Shown: positions 30,442-43,661, numbered from the stretch's first letter. The stretch: 64,000 bases of DNA from Helicoverpa zea (GCF_022581195.2 NC_061475.1:6076001-6140000), one strand, 5' to 3'. The notes: generated by a model not told the origin, from the sequence alone. Made by a program: numbers and translations.

Positions 30442-32200
30442 TACAGGGTTACTGGTAAGTAGACCGCATCCTTTCATGAGTTCATAGTATAGGTCAATAC
30501 GGACAAATTTTACCATGGCATAGGTACACTGGGCAAAAGTTAACCCGTTTGAAGATTATCGAATTTCAAGATCTTTTCTTTACAAGTCGTCTAGGTACAC
30601 GTATAGATTTTTATTATTAGTTAAAAGTCTCGTTTTTGCGGATTTTTGTGCGTTTTGTGCCTTTTTGGATAGCTAGATAAATGTAGATGTTTTTTAAGTA
30701 TTCTGCACAAAAAAATGAAGACTAATATTTATGAGAAAATAGCTACTAAAAAAGTAATTGCTGTTCGCTATAATTTCCTCTGTGATTTGTACAGTTTTAT
30801 GGTTTGTTATTATGAAGTGATTCATCTTCTCTCCAAAAACACACAAAAATCCACAAAATCGAGACTTTTGACTAATAATGAAAATCCCACCCAAAACAAA
30901 AATGTGAAAGACTGCCAAGTTCGATAATATGGGAATGCTTGGCCTATAAAAGAAGTGAGATCTGAATAAGTACCAAGTTCCATACACATACCTCAGTTAA
31001 AAATAGTTACTTTTTAATGATGTTACTTGGCAAGTTTTCATACACCTTGTTATAAACCTACTAAACGCAATGAATCAAGTATTTAATTTTCTATTAAAAC
31101 TTGCCAAGTAATCATCATTAAAAAGTAACTATTTTTAACTGAGGTATGTGTATGGAACTTGGTACTTATTCAGATCTCACTTCTTTTATAGGCGAAGCAT
31201 TCCCATATTATCGAACTTGGCAGTCTTTCACATTTTTGTTTTGGGTGGGATTTCATTTATTTTTGTAAGGTTGTTTATTTTATTTTTTTCTTATGATGAA
31301 GTTAGTTAAAGAAATGTCTCATTTATACTATCTTTTAGATTTTTTAATATGCACTATGTTTCTTACAAAGAAATGAACTAGATTAACTATGACTAGATTT
31401 ACCAACTGACTGACATGACATGTTATCATATATTATGTTCGTGGATCAAAGTTACACATTCGTTATTTTCGAAAGTGATTCACACTTGGCCGTTTTCAGA
31501 TTTTTACTTTACTTTGACTAAATACAAACCTTTGTACCATTCGAAGATATATTATATAAATATAGATAAATTTAGTTCGTTTTAGTTCCTTAGGGGTATA
31601 AATTTACACCGGGTATAAAACACCTTCATTATTTTGAAACCGACTCACACTTGGCCATTTTCAGATTTTTCCCTTTACCTTGACATAAAGACCTACCTCC
31701 ATGCCAAATTTCAAGTCAATACGACCATTGGAAGTGGTCTAGGTTTTTGATGAGTGAGTCAGTGAATCAGTGAATAAGTGAATAAGTGAATCAGTCAGTG
31801 AGTGTATAGTAAAAATAGCGATTTTCTGACGTCAATATCTCAAGACCTACAATAGGTATATTAATGAAATTTTGTATTTTGGATAAGTGAGGGGGTCTCA
31901 ACAGATACTAGAAATTTGATATGCGTAAATAAAATAGATTTTGAGTTACAGGGGGGTCGAATTTGGCCCGAAATGGTTCGTGTAATATAACCCACGGCCG
32001 GTGTGTCGCCTTTTTTGCTAGAACTTGGCGGACACACTGCCGTGTGTCTAGATGTATACGTGTACCTAGATGACTGATCTTGAAATTCGACTATCTGGAA
32101 ACGGGTTAACTTTTGTCCAGTGTATGCCATGGTCAAAGTCCGTATTGACCTATACTATCACCTCCTGAAATGATGCGGTCTACTTACCAGTAACCCTGTA
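30442..32200. mobile_element. 1.76-kb element with about 130-bp TIRs
   Basis: Inverted ends TACAGGGTTACTGGTAAGTA and complement, extending through GACCGCATC, GGTCAATACGGAC and AAAAGTTAACCCGTTT. TATA sits directly outside both ends (30438-30441, 32201-32204). It holds a nested fold-back element (30882-31253) and a GTGAGTCAGTGAATCAGTGA-type minisatellite (31749-31803). No transposase. Confidence 0.75.
30882..31253. mobile_element. Fold-back element, AAATCCCACC family
   Basis: Two arms of about 155 bp are near-perfect inverted copies (AAATCCCACCCAAAACAAAA ... AACTTGCCAAGTA), with a spacer of about 60 bp. Related to the 62459-63151 element by the end sequence AAATCCCACC and the TGCCAAGT motif. 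Confidence 0.75.
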
Positions 32201-32637
32201 TATAAGTCATGGTATTTATATCTTTGAATAGGGTATCAATTCCAAACACGCAATTAGCTCTACTCTTTTGAGTATTCTACCTTGTTCTCAAATATCAGAA
32301 GTGCTTTAGAAGAATAAGTACGTAACAATGGCACACCAGCTCGTTGTAATGTATGTAATCTAAACTTAACTGCAGTAAACATCTATCGTTAAGCTATCCA
32401 ATAGAGCGAACAACTAATAGTCTCTAGAGACAACATTAAACGTTACTATTAGTCACTATTGATTGCCTGAGAATTCTACTATTCTCTAGGTGCAATTTAC
32501 ATACTGTGTGTATGTTACACTAGCTTCTGCTATCTGTTTCATTCATATCCCAGGGGAACTATTCCGATGAACTGGATAAATATTAGCCAATGCCCGTTTC
32601 TGGTGACAAATGTTATTTTAAGTGGTTCAGCCGTTTT
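32201..32637. other. Gene-free stretch
   Basis: AT-rich. A fragment 'AGTGGTTCAGCCGTTTTAG' (32620-32639) is the end of a common interspersed repeat. Confidence 0.35.
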
Positions 32638-32694
32638 AGAGTTCCTTTCATATTACAAATATTACTTTCATATTTGTAATATGAAAGGAACTCT
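32638..32694. repeat. Perfect 24-bp palindrome
   Basis: AGAGTTCCTTTCATATTACA AATA (32638-32661), a 9-nt loop, and its exact complement at 32671-32694. Confidence 0.9.
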
Positions 32695-32729
32695 ATAATA
32701 AAATATAAAGAAATATAAAATATACTCCG

Positions 32730-32937
32730 AACGCAGGTCGGCCGAAGCAAAGACAATCGGTCCAGGTGGAGTTTCACGGGCGGGGCGGACCTTGGGTGCG
32801 AGTGCGGGGCTGCTATGCAGACCATGTCCCACCTCATCGCATGTCCACTGTGCCCTGAAACTTGCTTGCGACAGGACCTCATGAGTGCATCCGGCGGTGC
32901 TCTCGCTGTGGCAGCATATTGGGCTGACAAAGTGTAG
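32730..32937 (+). pseudogene. Non-LTR retrotransposon C-terminal fragment
   Basis: The plus frame reads CECGAAMQTMSHLIACPLCP, then a short tail AYWADKV and a stop. This is the Cys/His C-terminal knuckle found at the end of many lepidopteran LINE RT proteins. Only the last 60-70 codons remain. Confidence 0.7.
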
Positions 32938-33265
32938 TCTCACTATAAGACATGTCATCGACACGAAAGAAGAAGAATTTATAATATTAGTTAGTAAATA
33001 AGTATATGGAAAGGACGTTTGTAATATATAGATGTTTTGTTAAGGGGATAAAGGGTTCTCGTCTGATTTTTATCTTTGAAATTCAAATAGTTCAGGACAT
33101 CTACCAGTTTAAAAAAAATGGATTGGATGTCCATCTACTTATATTATTCAAGCGATAGGCATTTATTCCTGATTTGAAAAAAACTGAGATTAAAAAATAT
33201 AACTGTTTTCAGTTTACAACAAAATTCTAATTTTACACTACTGCCAAAAAATAGTTTTTTTATTA
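32938..33265. other. Intergenic
   Basis: AT-rich, nothing recognised. Confidence 0.3.
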
Positions 33266-33492
33266 TAGTTCGGCCATTCAGAGAATGCGTTCCTGACACG
33301 TCGCGATTGAACTGACGACGTAATAACATTCATTGATTATTGATATAATAATGTTGTTTTAATGCTCCTCAATTGTTAAAACGGTAAACAACCAGCAAAA
33401 ATATTTTTATCGTAACTGCAACGCCATTGCAAAGTTACGTCGTCAGTTCAATCGCGACGTGTCAGGAACGCATTCTCTGAATGGCCGAACTA
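33266..33492 (+). mobile_element. 227-bp MITE, TA target, copy 1
   Basis: TIRs of about 57 bp starting TAGTTCGGCCATTCAGAGAA, TA outside both ends. By eye the reverse complement of 39320-39546 without a difference. No coding capacity. Confidence 0.85.
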
Positions 33493-36086
33493 TAACTACC
33501 CGAATTTCATACCTCCAAATTCCCGGATAGAATGCAATCATACCCGGCTTTGAAAAAACCATCTTCCCCTTAACTTCAGAGGACGAAAACCGTGCATAAT
33601 TAATATCTTTGAGCGGACACACATTGCATATTCATGAGCGAGACGCCTCAGCATAAAACTAGATTATTAGACTGTTTTCTATCATTCTTAATTGATATTA
33701 CTTGTGTGTGAAACGTTCTAGATTGTTCTAAGTCTTCGGTCTAGGGATTATTTTGTTACGAGCTGGCGCTAGGCAACGGCTTCACCCGCCTCCCTGGAGC
33801 CAGCTTACATTTCGCATCGAGATAAATAATAACTTATATGTCATGCTGATGTTTAAATTAGGTATATTGCTGTCAAGTTTTACCAATATCCGTTGAGTAA
33901 TTTTTGTGGGAAGTAATAAACATCCCCTCATACAAACTGTCATGGCTTCCCGTCAGCGGTTTCGTCCGCATCGTAAGAAAACTAGATGCTGCACCTAGAT
34001 AAAAAGCTATGTGTCATGCACACAAATTATATTACCTACTGATAATATTCATCAAAATCTGTTCAATAATTGTCACGACAAATTGAAGACTAGTCCTTTT
34101 CCCGCGGTTTTAATCACATTCGTACTAGGAAAATAAGCCTATGTTTCTCAGGAAGAGTGTAACTTCCCAACAACGAAAGAATTTTTCAAATCGTTTCAGT
34201 AGTTTTGGAGCATTTAAGGTACAAATCCACATACAAAAAATATTCCTCTTTATTGTATTAGTATAACTAAATTGAGGTTAATGTCCACAATCCTAGTGCC
34301 AACCCGTCTCTCCTAAGTCCTGCTTTCCTTTCGTACTAATACCCTAGTTATTATACTCATGTGTATAAGATTAGTAACGCCTTACATAACATTTCATCAC
34401 CACTGAAATTCTGGACATAAATTCTGTGAGAAAACCGGTATTTCGTATTTGAGAACTACTTCTCAAGCTTTTTCGTCTTCTTAAATGGAGACAGTATGAA
34501 ATTGATAAAAATGACAATGTGGCACAATGTTTTTTTTTCTTAGCCTGTATTGTCCCACTGCTGGGCAAAGGCCTCCCCACTTTGCTTTCCCGACTTCCCG
34601 AGTCTTCCCACCAATCAGGGTTGTAGGCATCCCACCATCTATTCCGGGGTACAATGTTATCACAAAAAATACAAACATCCGAATTGTTAATCTCCTTCTT
34701 TTTGGGGAAGTCGCTTAAGAAGTGCCAAGACCCCTATAGCCGAATCAATGTATAAAACTACAACCGGTACCTATCTACATTTTTAACCTTGGATTTTTCT
34801 AGACAGTAAAAATACTTATTGAAAATAACTTCATGTAGAAAAACTCATCAAAGGCAACTAACAAACAAAGCGTGAAAGCGAACCGCAATTAAAAACAATT
34901 AAACACCCACAATACGTGAGGAAGCAGACGTACCCGTCGCAATAACATAGGTAACTTTCAGGACATAGGAATAGGTAAATGTGGTCAGATAAGTCAGAGA
35001 TTTGACGTATTTTGTCATACATCGTCACCTTTTTTTTATAAAAATCAACCCTGATGGTAAAGATTCCGCGTTTTCCAAAATTCGAGGATAATTTAGCTAC
35101 TTCTTTCCTCCTTTACTTCTTTTCCCTACTTTGTTCCTTATATCATCTGCCTAGTCTTTTCTCAACTACGTTGAAGTCGGCTCCCAGTTTCACCAAATGC
35201 AGCAATTTTTTTTCCTTATATACTTCTCACGTACATTATTATCAGTTACCTACTTACTCTAGCCACAGTTTTTCACTCACAGATCTGTTTTGGCATCAAT
35301 CCAGTCTTAAAACTTTCCACATTCATAATATAATCAGTCTCCTCATACATGGTTTTCTAAATTAAATTCGTAAGATTATCCACTCTATTTACTTCCTGGC
35401 TCTATGGCAACTATAGACACGAGTACACGTAGACTCCGCATCCCCTTTTGATTCAGAACACTTCATTTACAGTAGTGCGGAACAAAACATTGTTATAGTG
35501 GTTTTTACTTAACGCTGCAGGTTGAGATGTACTGAGACTGAGATCTTTTGTTTTTTTTTTCATGGGGATCTAGTGTTTTGTTATTTTGATTGTAGTATTT
35601 GTGATTTGAATTTGAATAGTGATTTTTTTTAATCTGTTGGAACTCTTTGGGAAAATGCACCTCATAAGTTTTTAATATTTGAACAATGTTATTTTATATT
35701 ACTTACGTGTGTTAATGACACATATCTCTAGATTTCATTATTTTTTTATTTCCATTCCTATATAGTCATCTAGTTATTTCTTCAAAAGAATCCCGGTCAT
35801 AATCCAAAGGAGCACAAATCTTTTTTTTATCATCCTATCAGACTATGTATAATTTCTTTTGCTAATTCTTTATAATGTCTCTGTAGCCTGTAGCTTTGGT
35901 GGACAACGCAACTTTTAGAAATTATAAGTTTGAACGTTTTCAGGGTGATTCATGATCACATTATGAAAACTCTATTTTATTAAAGACCAAAAAGAAAAAT
36001 TCTTCCCAATTCTGCCCCTCAACTTATTCTCCCCGGTGTGTTTCGTCATGTCTGAATGACGCTGAAGTGAGGGGGAACAAAGCAAG
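33493..36086. other. Gene-free stretch with interspersed repeat remnants
   Basis: 33765-34270 contains SINE/Helitron-like remnants (CGGCTTCACCCGCCTCCCTG; CAGCGGTTTCGTCCGCATCG; TATTCCTCTTTATTGTATTA). 34545-34680 matches the 'CCCACTGCTGGGCAAAGGCC' repeat. 35140-35210 is a decayed (GAT)n-tailed SINE-like copy. No gene seen. Confidence 0.4.
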
Positions 36087-36119
36087 AATATCTCCTATAC
36101 ATCCTGTATAGGAGATATT
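36087..36119. repeat. Perfect 15-bp palindrome with 3-nt loop
   Basis: AATATCTCCTATACA, loop TCC, and its exact complement. Confidence 0.9.
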
Positions 36120-36271
36120 ATCCGCCATATTGCTGATACTGACCGGTTACTGGAAGATTAATATTCGTGTTAGAAGCGATTCTGCGAAAACTACTTTTGA
36201 TAAGTACCTAAATGCCGTACCATTTAGGTATTATGAATGATAGTAAATACTGATAAATCCAAAATCTTATT

Positions 36272-36531
36272 TTTAGGGTTTTGTACCCAAAGGGTCCGTC
36301 CGTCCGTCCGTCCGTCTGTCACCAGGCTGCATCTCATGAACCGTGATAGTTAGAGAGCGGACATTTTCAAAGAAGATATAGTTTTGTTGCCGCTATAACA
36401 ACAAATACTGAAAACTAGAATTAAATAAATATATTGGGGGGCTCCCATATAACAAACGTGATTTTTTTCCGTTTTATATAAATGGTACGGAACCCTTCGT
36501 GCGCGAGCCCGACTCGCACTTGGCCGGTTTT
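36272..36531 (+). mobile_element. 'GGTTCCGT ... CGGCCAAGT' repeat, second copy
   Basis: TTTAGGGTTTTGTACCCAAA, a (GTCC)n stretch at 36297-36318, GAACCCTTCGTGCGCGAGCC and the end CGCACTTGGCCGGTTTT. Same family and orientation as 12413-19328, uninterrupted. Confidence 0.8.
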
Positions 36532-39319
36532 CTTTATTTGTATAACAGCGAATTTCTAATGCTAATGGTAACAACTCTAATCGAAAATCAACGAACAGAT
36601 AGAAACCCACCATTAAAGCATAATTTACCATAGATTTGCACCACCCAAGAATAGAGCAAGAAATAAGCAAGTTCTAAATTCTTTTATCATACTAAAAAAA
36701 GTTGTAAGAAAAACCTTCTTAACGAAAAAATATGTAGACCCAAGAAAACAAAGTGCTCGCCAACTTACAAAACAAGATCCAAGTTATTTAGCAAAAAGCA
36801 TTACTTTACAAAACTGAAACAAGCTTACGTTGGATTTTTATTTTCATATTTTTTTTACCTTTTAGGGTCTTGCTGTAGTCAAAGTTATGCTACGTTCGCG
36901 ATGCGGAGCGAGTTGAAAGCGAGTTAAAAAACATCTAACAAAACTATATTTTAAAAAAATTAAAGTTGATCAATATGTATAATGAAACTAAAAAATAATT
37001 GTAGTATTTTTGAATTACATATTAATTAATTCTCATTTCGAACAAAGATACGTGCAAAATAAAGATTAGTTTTGAGAAAAAAACGAAACGCTCATAAATT
37101 CACAGTCTGAAATGATCGTATTTGACTCTCTTTTATAAAAAGATAAAAGTTATGTAGGTACTTTTATCTTTTGCATGTTCAAGATATTTTGTATATATTT
37201 TAATTATTTTTAGATATTCTTTTGTTGTAAATAAAAGATATTTTATAGCTTTCACTGGTTCACAAACATCTAGTAGCTGTGGACTTTATCAGATTACGTA
37301 GACTCCGCTCTACAATGAGGAAATACGTTTTTTAAATGAATTTCATGGAAAATAAAATATTTTATGCGAGAGATGGTCTGACTTCTTCATTGGTCTCATT
37401 ATTTCTGAATTAAATAGCTTCTATTTAAATGTGATAAAAAGTCCAATTTGTTTTTTAGTAACTGAGCTGTTGAACCTTCTTGTCAGTTTTTTTTATGAGT
37501 GACCATAGATTTTCTTAGAAACCACTATGTGTCAAAATTATCAATCACCGAGTTTTTCGTACCTTCATTGACACACCGTTTAATTGGTCATACAGATTCT
37601 TCAGAAACTTTAAAAGTTTCCTTATAAAACTTTTGTAACAACGCGATTGAACTATCAAATTCGACTCTTAATTCGTGTACCAAAAAATGCGCATGTACTT
37701 TGAAACTTTATAAACTATCTGTTTCATACATAAGCTTTATTAGATCATATAATATATTTTTCTTCTTCCTGCTCCCCAAGTTACTTGGGGTGAGAACAAT
37801 ATGTTACTTACATTCCTCTTTGTCATGTATCACACTAGCATGCACTCCCTTCCTATTAATAACAACTCTATTAGATTTATAGATATGACTAGTTTTATCT
37901 GCATTTAGTCCATCCTTCAGACCACTGCATACCAATCGAAGATCACACTTATGAATGTTAGATTTGCAAACTTACATCTTTACCTTCAAATTCAACTACA
38001 AAAATAATAATTGGACCGTTCAATTTGAACGTAACGTTGCAAGTAAGGTCGTTCAATAAACGTCTGTGTCAATCGGCGTATCGTCTTTCTATAATGGATG
38101 GCCTGTCGGTTCCAAGCGACGGGTTAATCTATTAAACTGTTCCCATTTACACACGGGACTTTAAATGCAGCAAAAATATGTCAAAATGTGTTGTTTGTGA
38201 TTTATGATAGTTGTGGGGTATGTGGGTATAACCGTGTTAAGAGGGAACTACGTACCGTACCTTATCGTACTGACAACATAAAACCAAGTCTTAAAATGGT
38301 ATATTTTTTTATGGGAATCATCAAATGAATCCTCCCGCTGTGGTTGCAGCGTGAGGGAGTGTCAGACTCTTACTGACTAAAACCGATCATGTCCCTTCTT
38401 AGGCCCTTTATGTAACTGGGCTGCGGTAACACTTTCGAAGAATCCCACAGCCCCGGTGGAGTATCACGTACTTAGTAACCAGATTTTAATTGCTTCCTGA
38501 ATCATACTGTAGTTTACGAATCACGCAGGAACTCCTGATGACAAATGGTCACCACGCACCGATCTCGCTAAACCTATGATCGATCGGTCCTCGAGGCTGT
38601 AACTTAGCAGCGAGCTCCATTGCTAAGTCACAGTCAACAACGTTTATCATAGTGCTCTTAGTATTACAATAAGACCCTTATGGAATACGCCGATGTTTAA
38701 CAAATAAATATTCCTTTCTCAAAGTAAGCTCGCTTTTAGTGCTTTTTCACGTCAAAATTACATAAGGACAGCACCCCCAAAACGTCCCCCTTTCTTCACT
38801 TCCTAGCATTACGGCCACTTACTAGTGCTCTAACATAGATCACTAAAATACATTTTTAGTTTCTGCAATCGTTAATCCATTTAGACTTAGATTTTAGTTG
38901 TAGAAGCCTAAATGACTTCGAGATATTAAATAAAACTGTTTCGCTTGAATTATACATTGTATAATCTATTTTCAGTCGAATGCTATTTACGCTAGAATTA
39001 AGCGAAGTAACTTGACGTTTCTAAGACGTCAAACTTATCTTTAATAAAGGCTCGTCTCGTCTTTGTTGCGATTTGGCTTATCAATTTAATTCGCGAAATT
39101 CTACTTATCTATAACGTCCTTTCGTAGAAATATCATATTTAGTGACTGTCTATGATTTATTAAATCACGAACAAAACACATAATACGACTTATTATGGAC
39201 TAGGTCTAGTCTAGACAAGTCAATTAGTATTATTGGTTTATTTCCATGCTTTCTCAGAAACTCACTTAAAATTAAAGGAAGCACCTTCGTTTTCATATAA
39301 AAAATGCTTATAGTCACTA
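36532..39319. other. Gene-free stretch
   Basis: 37762-37925 resembles a minus-strand RTE 3' end (CCTGCTCCCCAAGTTACTTG). 38320-38660 has an old repeat (GTGAGGGAGTGTCAGACTC) also seen antisense at 58830-58880. No coding region found. Confidence 0.4.
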
Positions 39320-39546
39320 TAGTTCGGCCATTCAGAGAATGCGTTCCTGACACGTCGCGATTGAACTGACGACGTAACTTTGCAATGGCGTTGCAGTTAC
39401 GATAAAAATATTTTTGCTGGTTGTTTACCGTTTTAACAATTGAGGAGCATTAAAACAACATTATTATATCAATAATCAATGAATGTTATTACGTCGTCAG
39501 TTCAATCGCGACGTGTCAGGAACGCATTCTCTGAATGGCCGAACTA
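39320..39546 (-). mobile_element. 227-bp MITE, TA target, copy 2
   Basis: Inverted relative to copy 1 at 33266-33492; same length and, by eye, identical sequence. TA outside both ends. Confidence 0.85.
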
Positions 39547-39574
39547 TAACCGTGGAGTCTCTGAAACAATTTTT

Positions 39575-39660
39575 ATTTGGGGTCGGCGTAGCATGTTTTC
39601 TCCTTCCATACACCTTTGTCTGTTCATATGCTTTTATTTCGAACGTTTAACTTCCAAACC
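39575..39660 (-). mobile_element. RTE 3'-end remnant
   Basis: TTATTTGGGGTCGGCGTAGC ATGTTTTCTCCTTCCATAC is the antisense of the RTE 3' region (compare 10440-10500). Confidence 0.5.
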
Positions 39661-40627
39661 GTGATTGAGCGGGTTTTAGCGCTAATTGCAAAAGAAATAT
39701 CGTACCAATACAAACAATGGAAACGTCTCCAGTTTTTGATGATCACGTCTTCAGAAGAGGGTTAATGATAGCATCATTTTTCACACCCCCCAGACTTTGA
39801 TGTGTGGTGATAAAATGATGCAAGTTTATATTGAATTCTAGAGCTCTTATTTATATGAGCGCAGTTTTATTTCGTCGCTTTGCATTCGGAATGCGAAATG
39901 GAAGATTTATATTTGCTGGTGAAACTGTTGAGTTTTTCTTGATAGTATAAACAAATGCTAAAGGTAAGTAGTAGGTATATACATTTATCTTTTACTTAAG
40001 TACAGGTAATATCTGAATTCAAAATGGGTATAAATAGCTAAACCTAGTTGAAGTATGAAATAGATATCAAGAATAGTTTGGGTTCGGTCGTTGGCTTTTT
40101 ACCTAAACTGCCAAGTAGGGTTATTTTTAAGATAAGGTACGGGTAAAAACAAGGGTAGCTGTAGGTACGGGTTACAAATCAAAAATACCTTTGAATACTA
40201 GTTCAAAAATCTGAATGAGGTAGTTATATACCAAACAAAAAAAATAAAAATAAATAATGCAGTTGCATTCGATAGCCGTAGAAAAATATTTGTTTCCATT
40301 TTGTACTGCAATTTGCATCTTTGGTTTCTAAACCCACTACAATTAATGCTACCCCTTTATACATAGTATCTACCACAGATTAGACGATAACGTGAATTAT
40401 GTGCACAGTAGGTACACAACTCACGCCGGCATTGTGCACTATTATGTTACGCCATCTGCCAACATGACATAATCTATGGCTTGTACGTGGCTCACTGTTG
40501 AATATTCGCCACCACGAATCGGATTCCGATATAGGAGATCGGTACAGGGTTTGATCAGGGTAAAGTTCGTATTTGATCATGAAACACTTACGTAAAATAA
40601 CAATTGATTCAACTCTTTAACCAGACA
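39661..40627. other. Gene-free stretch
   Basis: AT-rich; no gene or structure recognised. Confidence 0.3.
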
Positions 40628-40790
40628 CCAGTCAAACCAAGGGGTATCGGGTTACCCGGGTAACTGGGTTGAGGAGGTCAGATAGGCAGTCGCTTCTTGT
40701 AAAGTACTGGTACTCAGCTGAATCCGGTTAGACTGGAAGCCGACCCTAACATAGTTTGGGAAAAGGCTCGGAGGATGAGGATGATGATTC
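40628..40790 (+). repeat. SINE-like repeat, well-preserved copy
   Basis: GGGTTACCCGGGTAACTGGG, TTGAGGAGGTCAGATAGGCA, GACTGGAAGCCGACCCTAAC and GGAAAAGGCTCGGAGGATGA. Confidence 0.85.
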
Positions 40791-43355
40791 AACTCTTCAA
40801 GACTAATCACATCCTCTTATCGAGTGCGCTGCAGGTTTTAATCACCCAACAACCCCTACTGTCAGAGTTTTCTCAAGTCCGCCTGATGGTCTCTGACGTG
40901 GAATTGTTACAACGACTGCTTCAGAATAGCAATCGGAGACGCCGGCTTTACGAGCCCTCCAAGGCACGAGGGTGTAGGCAACACCGTCAACTTCAAAACT
41001 CCGGGCTGTTTTGTGAAAGTATCTAAAAACCAAGCACTGTCCACATAGGTACTATATTTTCATCATCGCTGCCAAACCATTTTCATTACATTTGAATGTG
41101 TTCAGTAGGTTTGACATGAAAGCCCGACAGTCAGACATAATATAATTATTCAGGAGTCAAAATCGGTCCATCTATTTTACCATGAAAGCAACTACCAATT
41201 CAATACTCTTTACGAACCCAGAATTTATGATCATTATGTTTTATGCCTCCACAAAGCATACGACGTCATAGGAAGAAACTAGTTTGCAATAAAACGAAAC
41301 AAATAATCGTATATAAGTTTTATTACCCTTTTGTTTTACGTCTCATGTTTTAAATCAGCTAACCAAGCAATTTCTAGATTAAATTCTTGGAATACGGGTC
41401 GCGAGCTTTGGATCTTTAGATATAAAAACTTTTCTGTGACACTATTGTTCTTACTATGGGCTCGTGAATTCTGACTTTTCGCTTTGACGAGAAGCGACTC
41501 ACGAATTCCCGAACAGACCTACATTTTGCTTGTCGTTCGAATGGGCATCAGACTAATTTTTAGAAATTCTGAAAGTCCGGATGTCTGGAAGTTTCACGCA
41601 AAAATTTAACAAATTCTGATGGCTTTTTATATCAGCATTAGGTATTTTCTTTTTTATGCAGCTCACACATCAGTATAAAATAATAGGCCTCTTTATATAC
41701 GGATGTAGGAAGAAGTTTCTCTAGCAGACATTGCCTATTAAATAAGTAAATAAAATCGTTTATATACTCAATTTGTACATAATTTTATAGTAAAGTGCTG
41801 ATATATAAATTACCAGAATAGGTTCTACACCTGTGTTTCAGGCGTCACAGTACTTAATTTAATGTTTATATTAGTAGAAAATACGTACCTAATTGTACGT
41901 ATTTAGGTACGCGACTTAAAATCTTCGTTTAATAAAAAAAAAAAAACAAAAAAAAAACGGAATACATAGAAATAAGGTCAGAAAATTGCCATCACAGCAT
42001 ATATTAACATCTTAAAGAGAAAAGTTCTTGTGCTCTAAAACTTTAATGACCCCTAGTAGGGGTAAATCCAGCATGTCAGAGTAATTGATGCTCTGTCGTA
42101 GCGTCCTGTCCTCTCAGTCGATATCGAGATAACCTCTCCGATATTATAAATATTTTAATAGGATTGTACCGTCCTTTGAAGATCTATGCTCTGAGATCTT
42201 GATTCTAGTCAATTGGGGATATGGCTGCGAGAATTCTTTATTGGTAAAGGATTTATAGGAAGGAGAACATTATAGGATCTGTTTTAGCATTTATCCTTTT
42301 TGCCTTTGAAGGCCAATACATCTTAATTTTCATGCCTTAGGAGCTACATGATACATGGAGACTATAGCCAACAGTTTCAACGAGTATTTACCGCTTTGGA
42401 AAAACGAAGGGGCATTGCAAGTTGGTTGTCTCCGTGTTGAGTCTGACTGTATGTGATATCGTAGCTCAAGTTGGATGAACCGATATTTTTCTTATGTTTG
42501 GTACGTGAATTCGTCTCAAAAGTTCTTAGTGAGTTGCTATGAAAATCAGACCTAGTGCAGAAAGCACATTTTTCACGACTCCTTCAACTTTTACAACCTA
42601 CCGAATGTTAGGGATTGTAGAAAATATTCAGCAAAGAAAAATCTTCTTTACCACAAAACCTAACACCAGATATAAATGGGCGAATAATACAAAAAATAAA
42701 GCATTAATCCCTTGATGTTGGTAATTAGCGAAATTGTAGCCTGTCTCGTAACTTATTATCAAGTTACGTCAGTACTCGCGGCCGTCTCGCGGCAATTTGT
42801 GCGAATTATGAAACACTAGTGCTCGCTTTTTGGTTTTGCGCAGGATTTTCTGGGCTTTGTTTCGTATGAAAGTTTTTGAATTTTTTTTCTTCGTGAAGTT
42901 TACTATTGCACTGTGTCCTGGCTTGCATTTTTCATCATTGGAATCACAGTGATTTTGCAAAGGCGAAAGTTTCTGAAGGTGTACAGTAATATAGCTTAGA
43001 AAGCATCTGGGCATAGAAAGCAGTTCCCTTATAAAGCGGGTAAACTGCTGGCCAATGCTAGTCTTGTATAAAAAGATCCCAAACATACACATGTAGGTAT
43101 GAGGTTGGTCCACCCTCTAAAATTCGTAGTTTCAATGCTAGTCAATCCGGTAGCTCTTCCAAAGGTTGCAAAGTTGATTGAGTACTAGATTTCTGAAGCC
43201 CGGTAACGTTGAAATTGACATAGGTATTTGAATGACAACCGGAGCTGAAAACTGTGACGTACTATCGTCAGGTTGAAATCTGTTACGAGGGACGGATGTG
43301 TATGGATTTGTGGCAAATGTTGCATTTTTTCTCAGAATCGGTTTCTTATATAAAT
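40791..43355. other. Gene-free stretch left of the LTR element
   Basis: No convincing gene. The 114-codon minus-strand ORF at 42769-43113 is Lys/Arg-rich in its second half but matches no family I know. A poly-A-rich run is at about 41932-41960. Confidence 0.35.
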
Positions 43356-43661
43356 TGTAGCGCGGACCTTGCCTATTGCCCCTCCGCGCCCCTCTAGATT
43401 AAGACGCGCGCCGGCTCGCTACCGAAATAATTAAAAGTGGAACAGCCGCGCAGCTTTTGCGGCGCGCGCGGAGAGCCGACAGTGCACGAGCAACCGCGAA
43501 GCACGACGCATGCGCTCCGGTTGTTGACGGACGCCCGGGTCGCTCGCGTGCCGGTGCTTAAGCTCCCTAATATATATTGTATTGTGTTTTTGTGTACGGA
43601 TTATACTATTTTACCACCAATCGTTTTTTTCAATAAAAACTCGGAACGAAGCCCAACTATA
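43356..43661 (+). repeat. 5' LTR
   Basis: Begins TGTAGCGCGGACCTTGCC and ends GCCCAACTATA (TG...TA rather than TG...CA). Holds a TATA-like CTAATATATATTG at about 43566 and an AATAAA at about 43632. Confidence 0.93.

Noticed and set aside
42769..43113. 114-codon basic ORF
   Set aside because: No recognised family, no splice or promoter context; kept only as part of a gene-free stretch.
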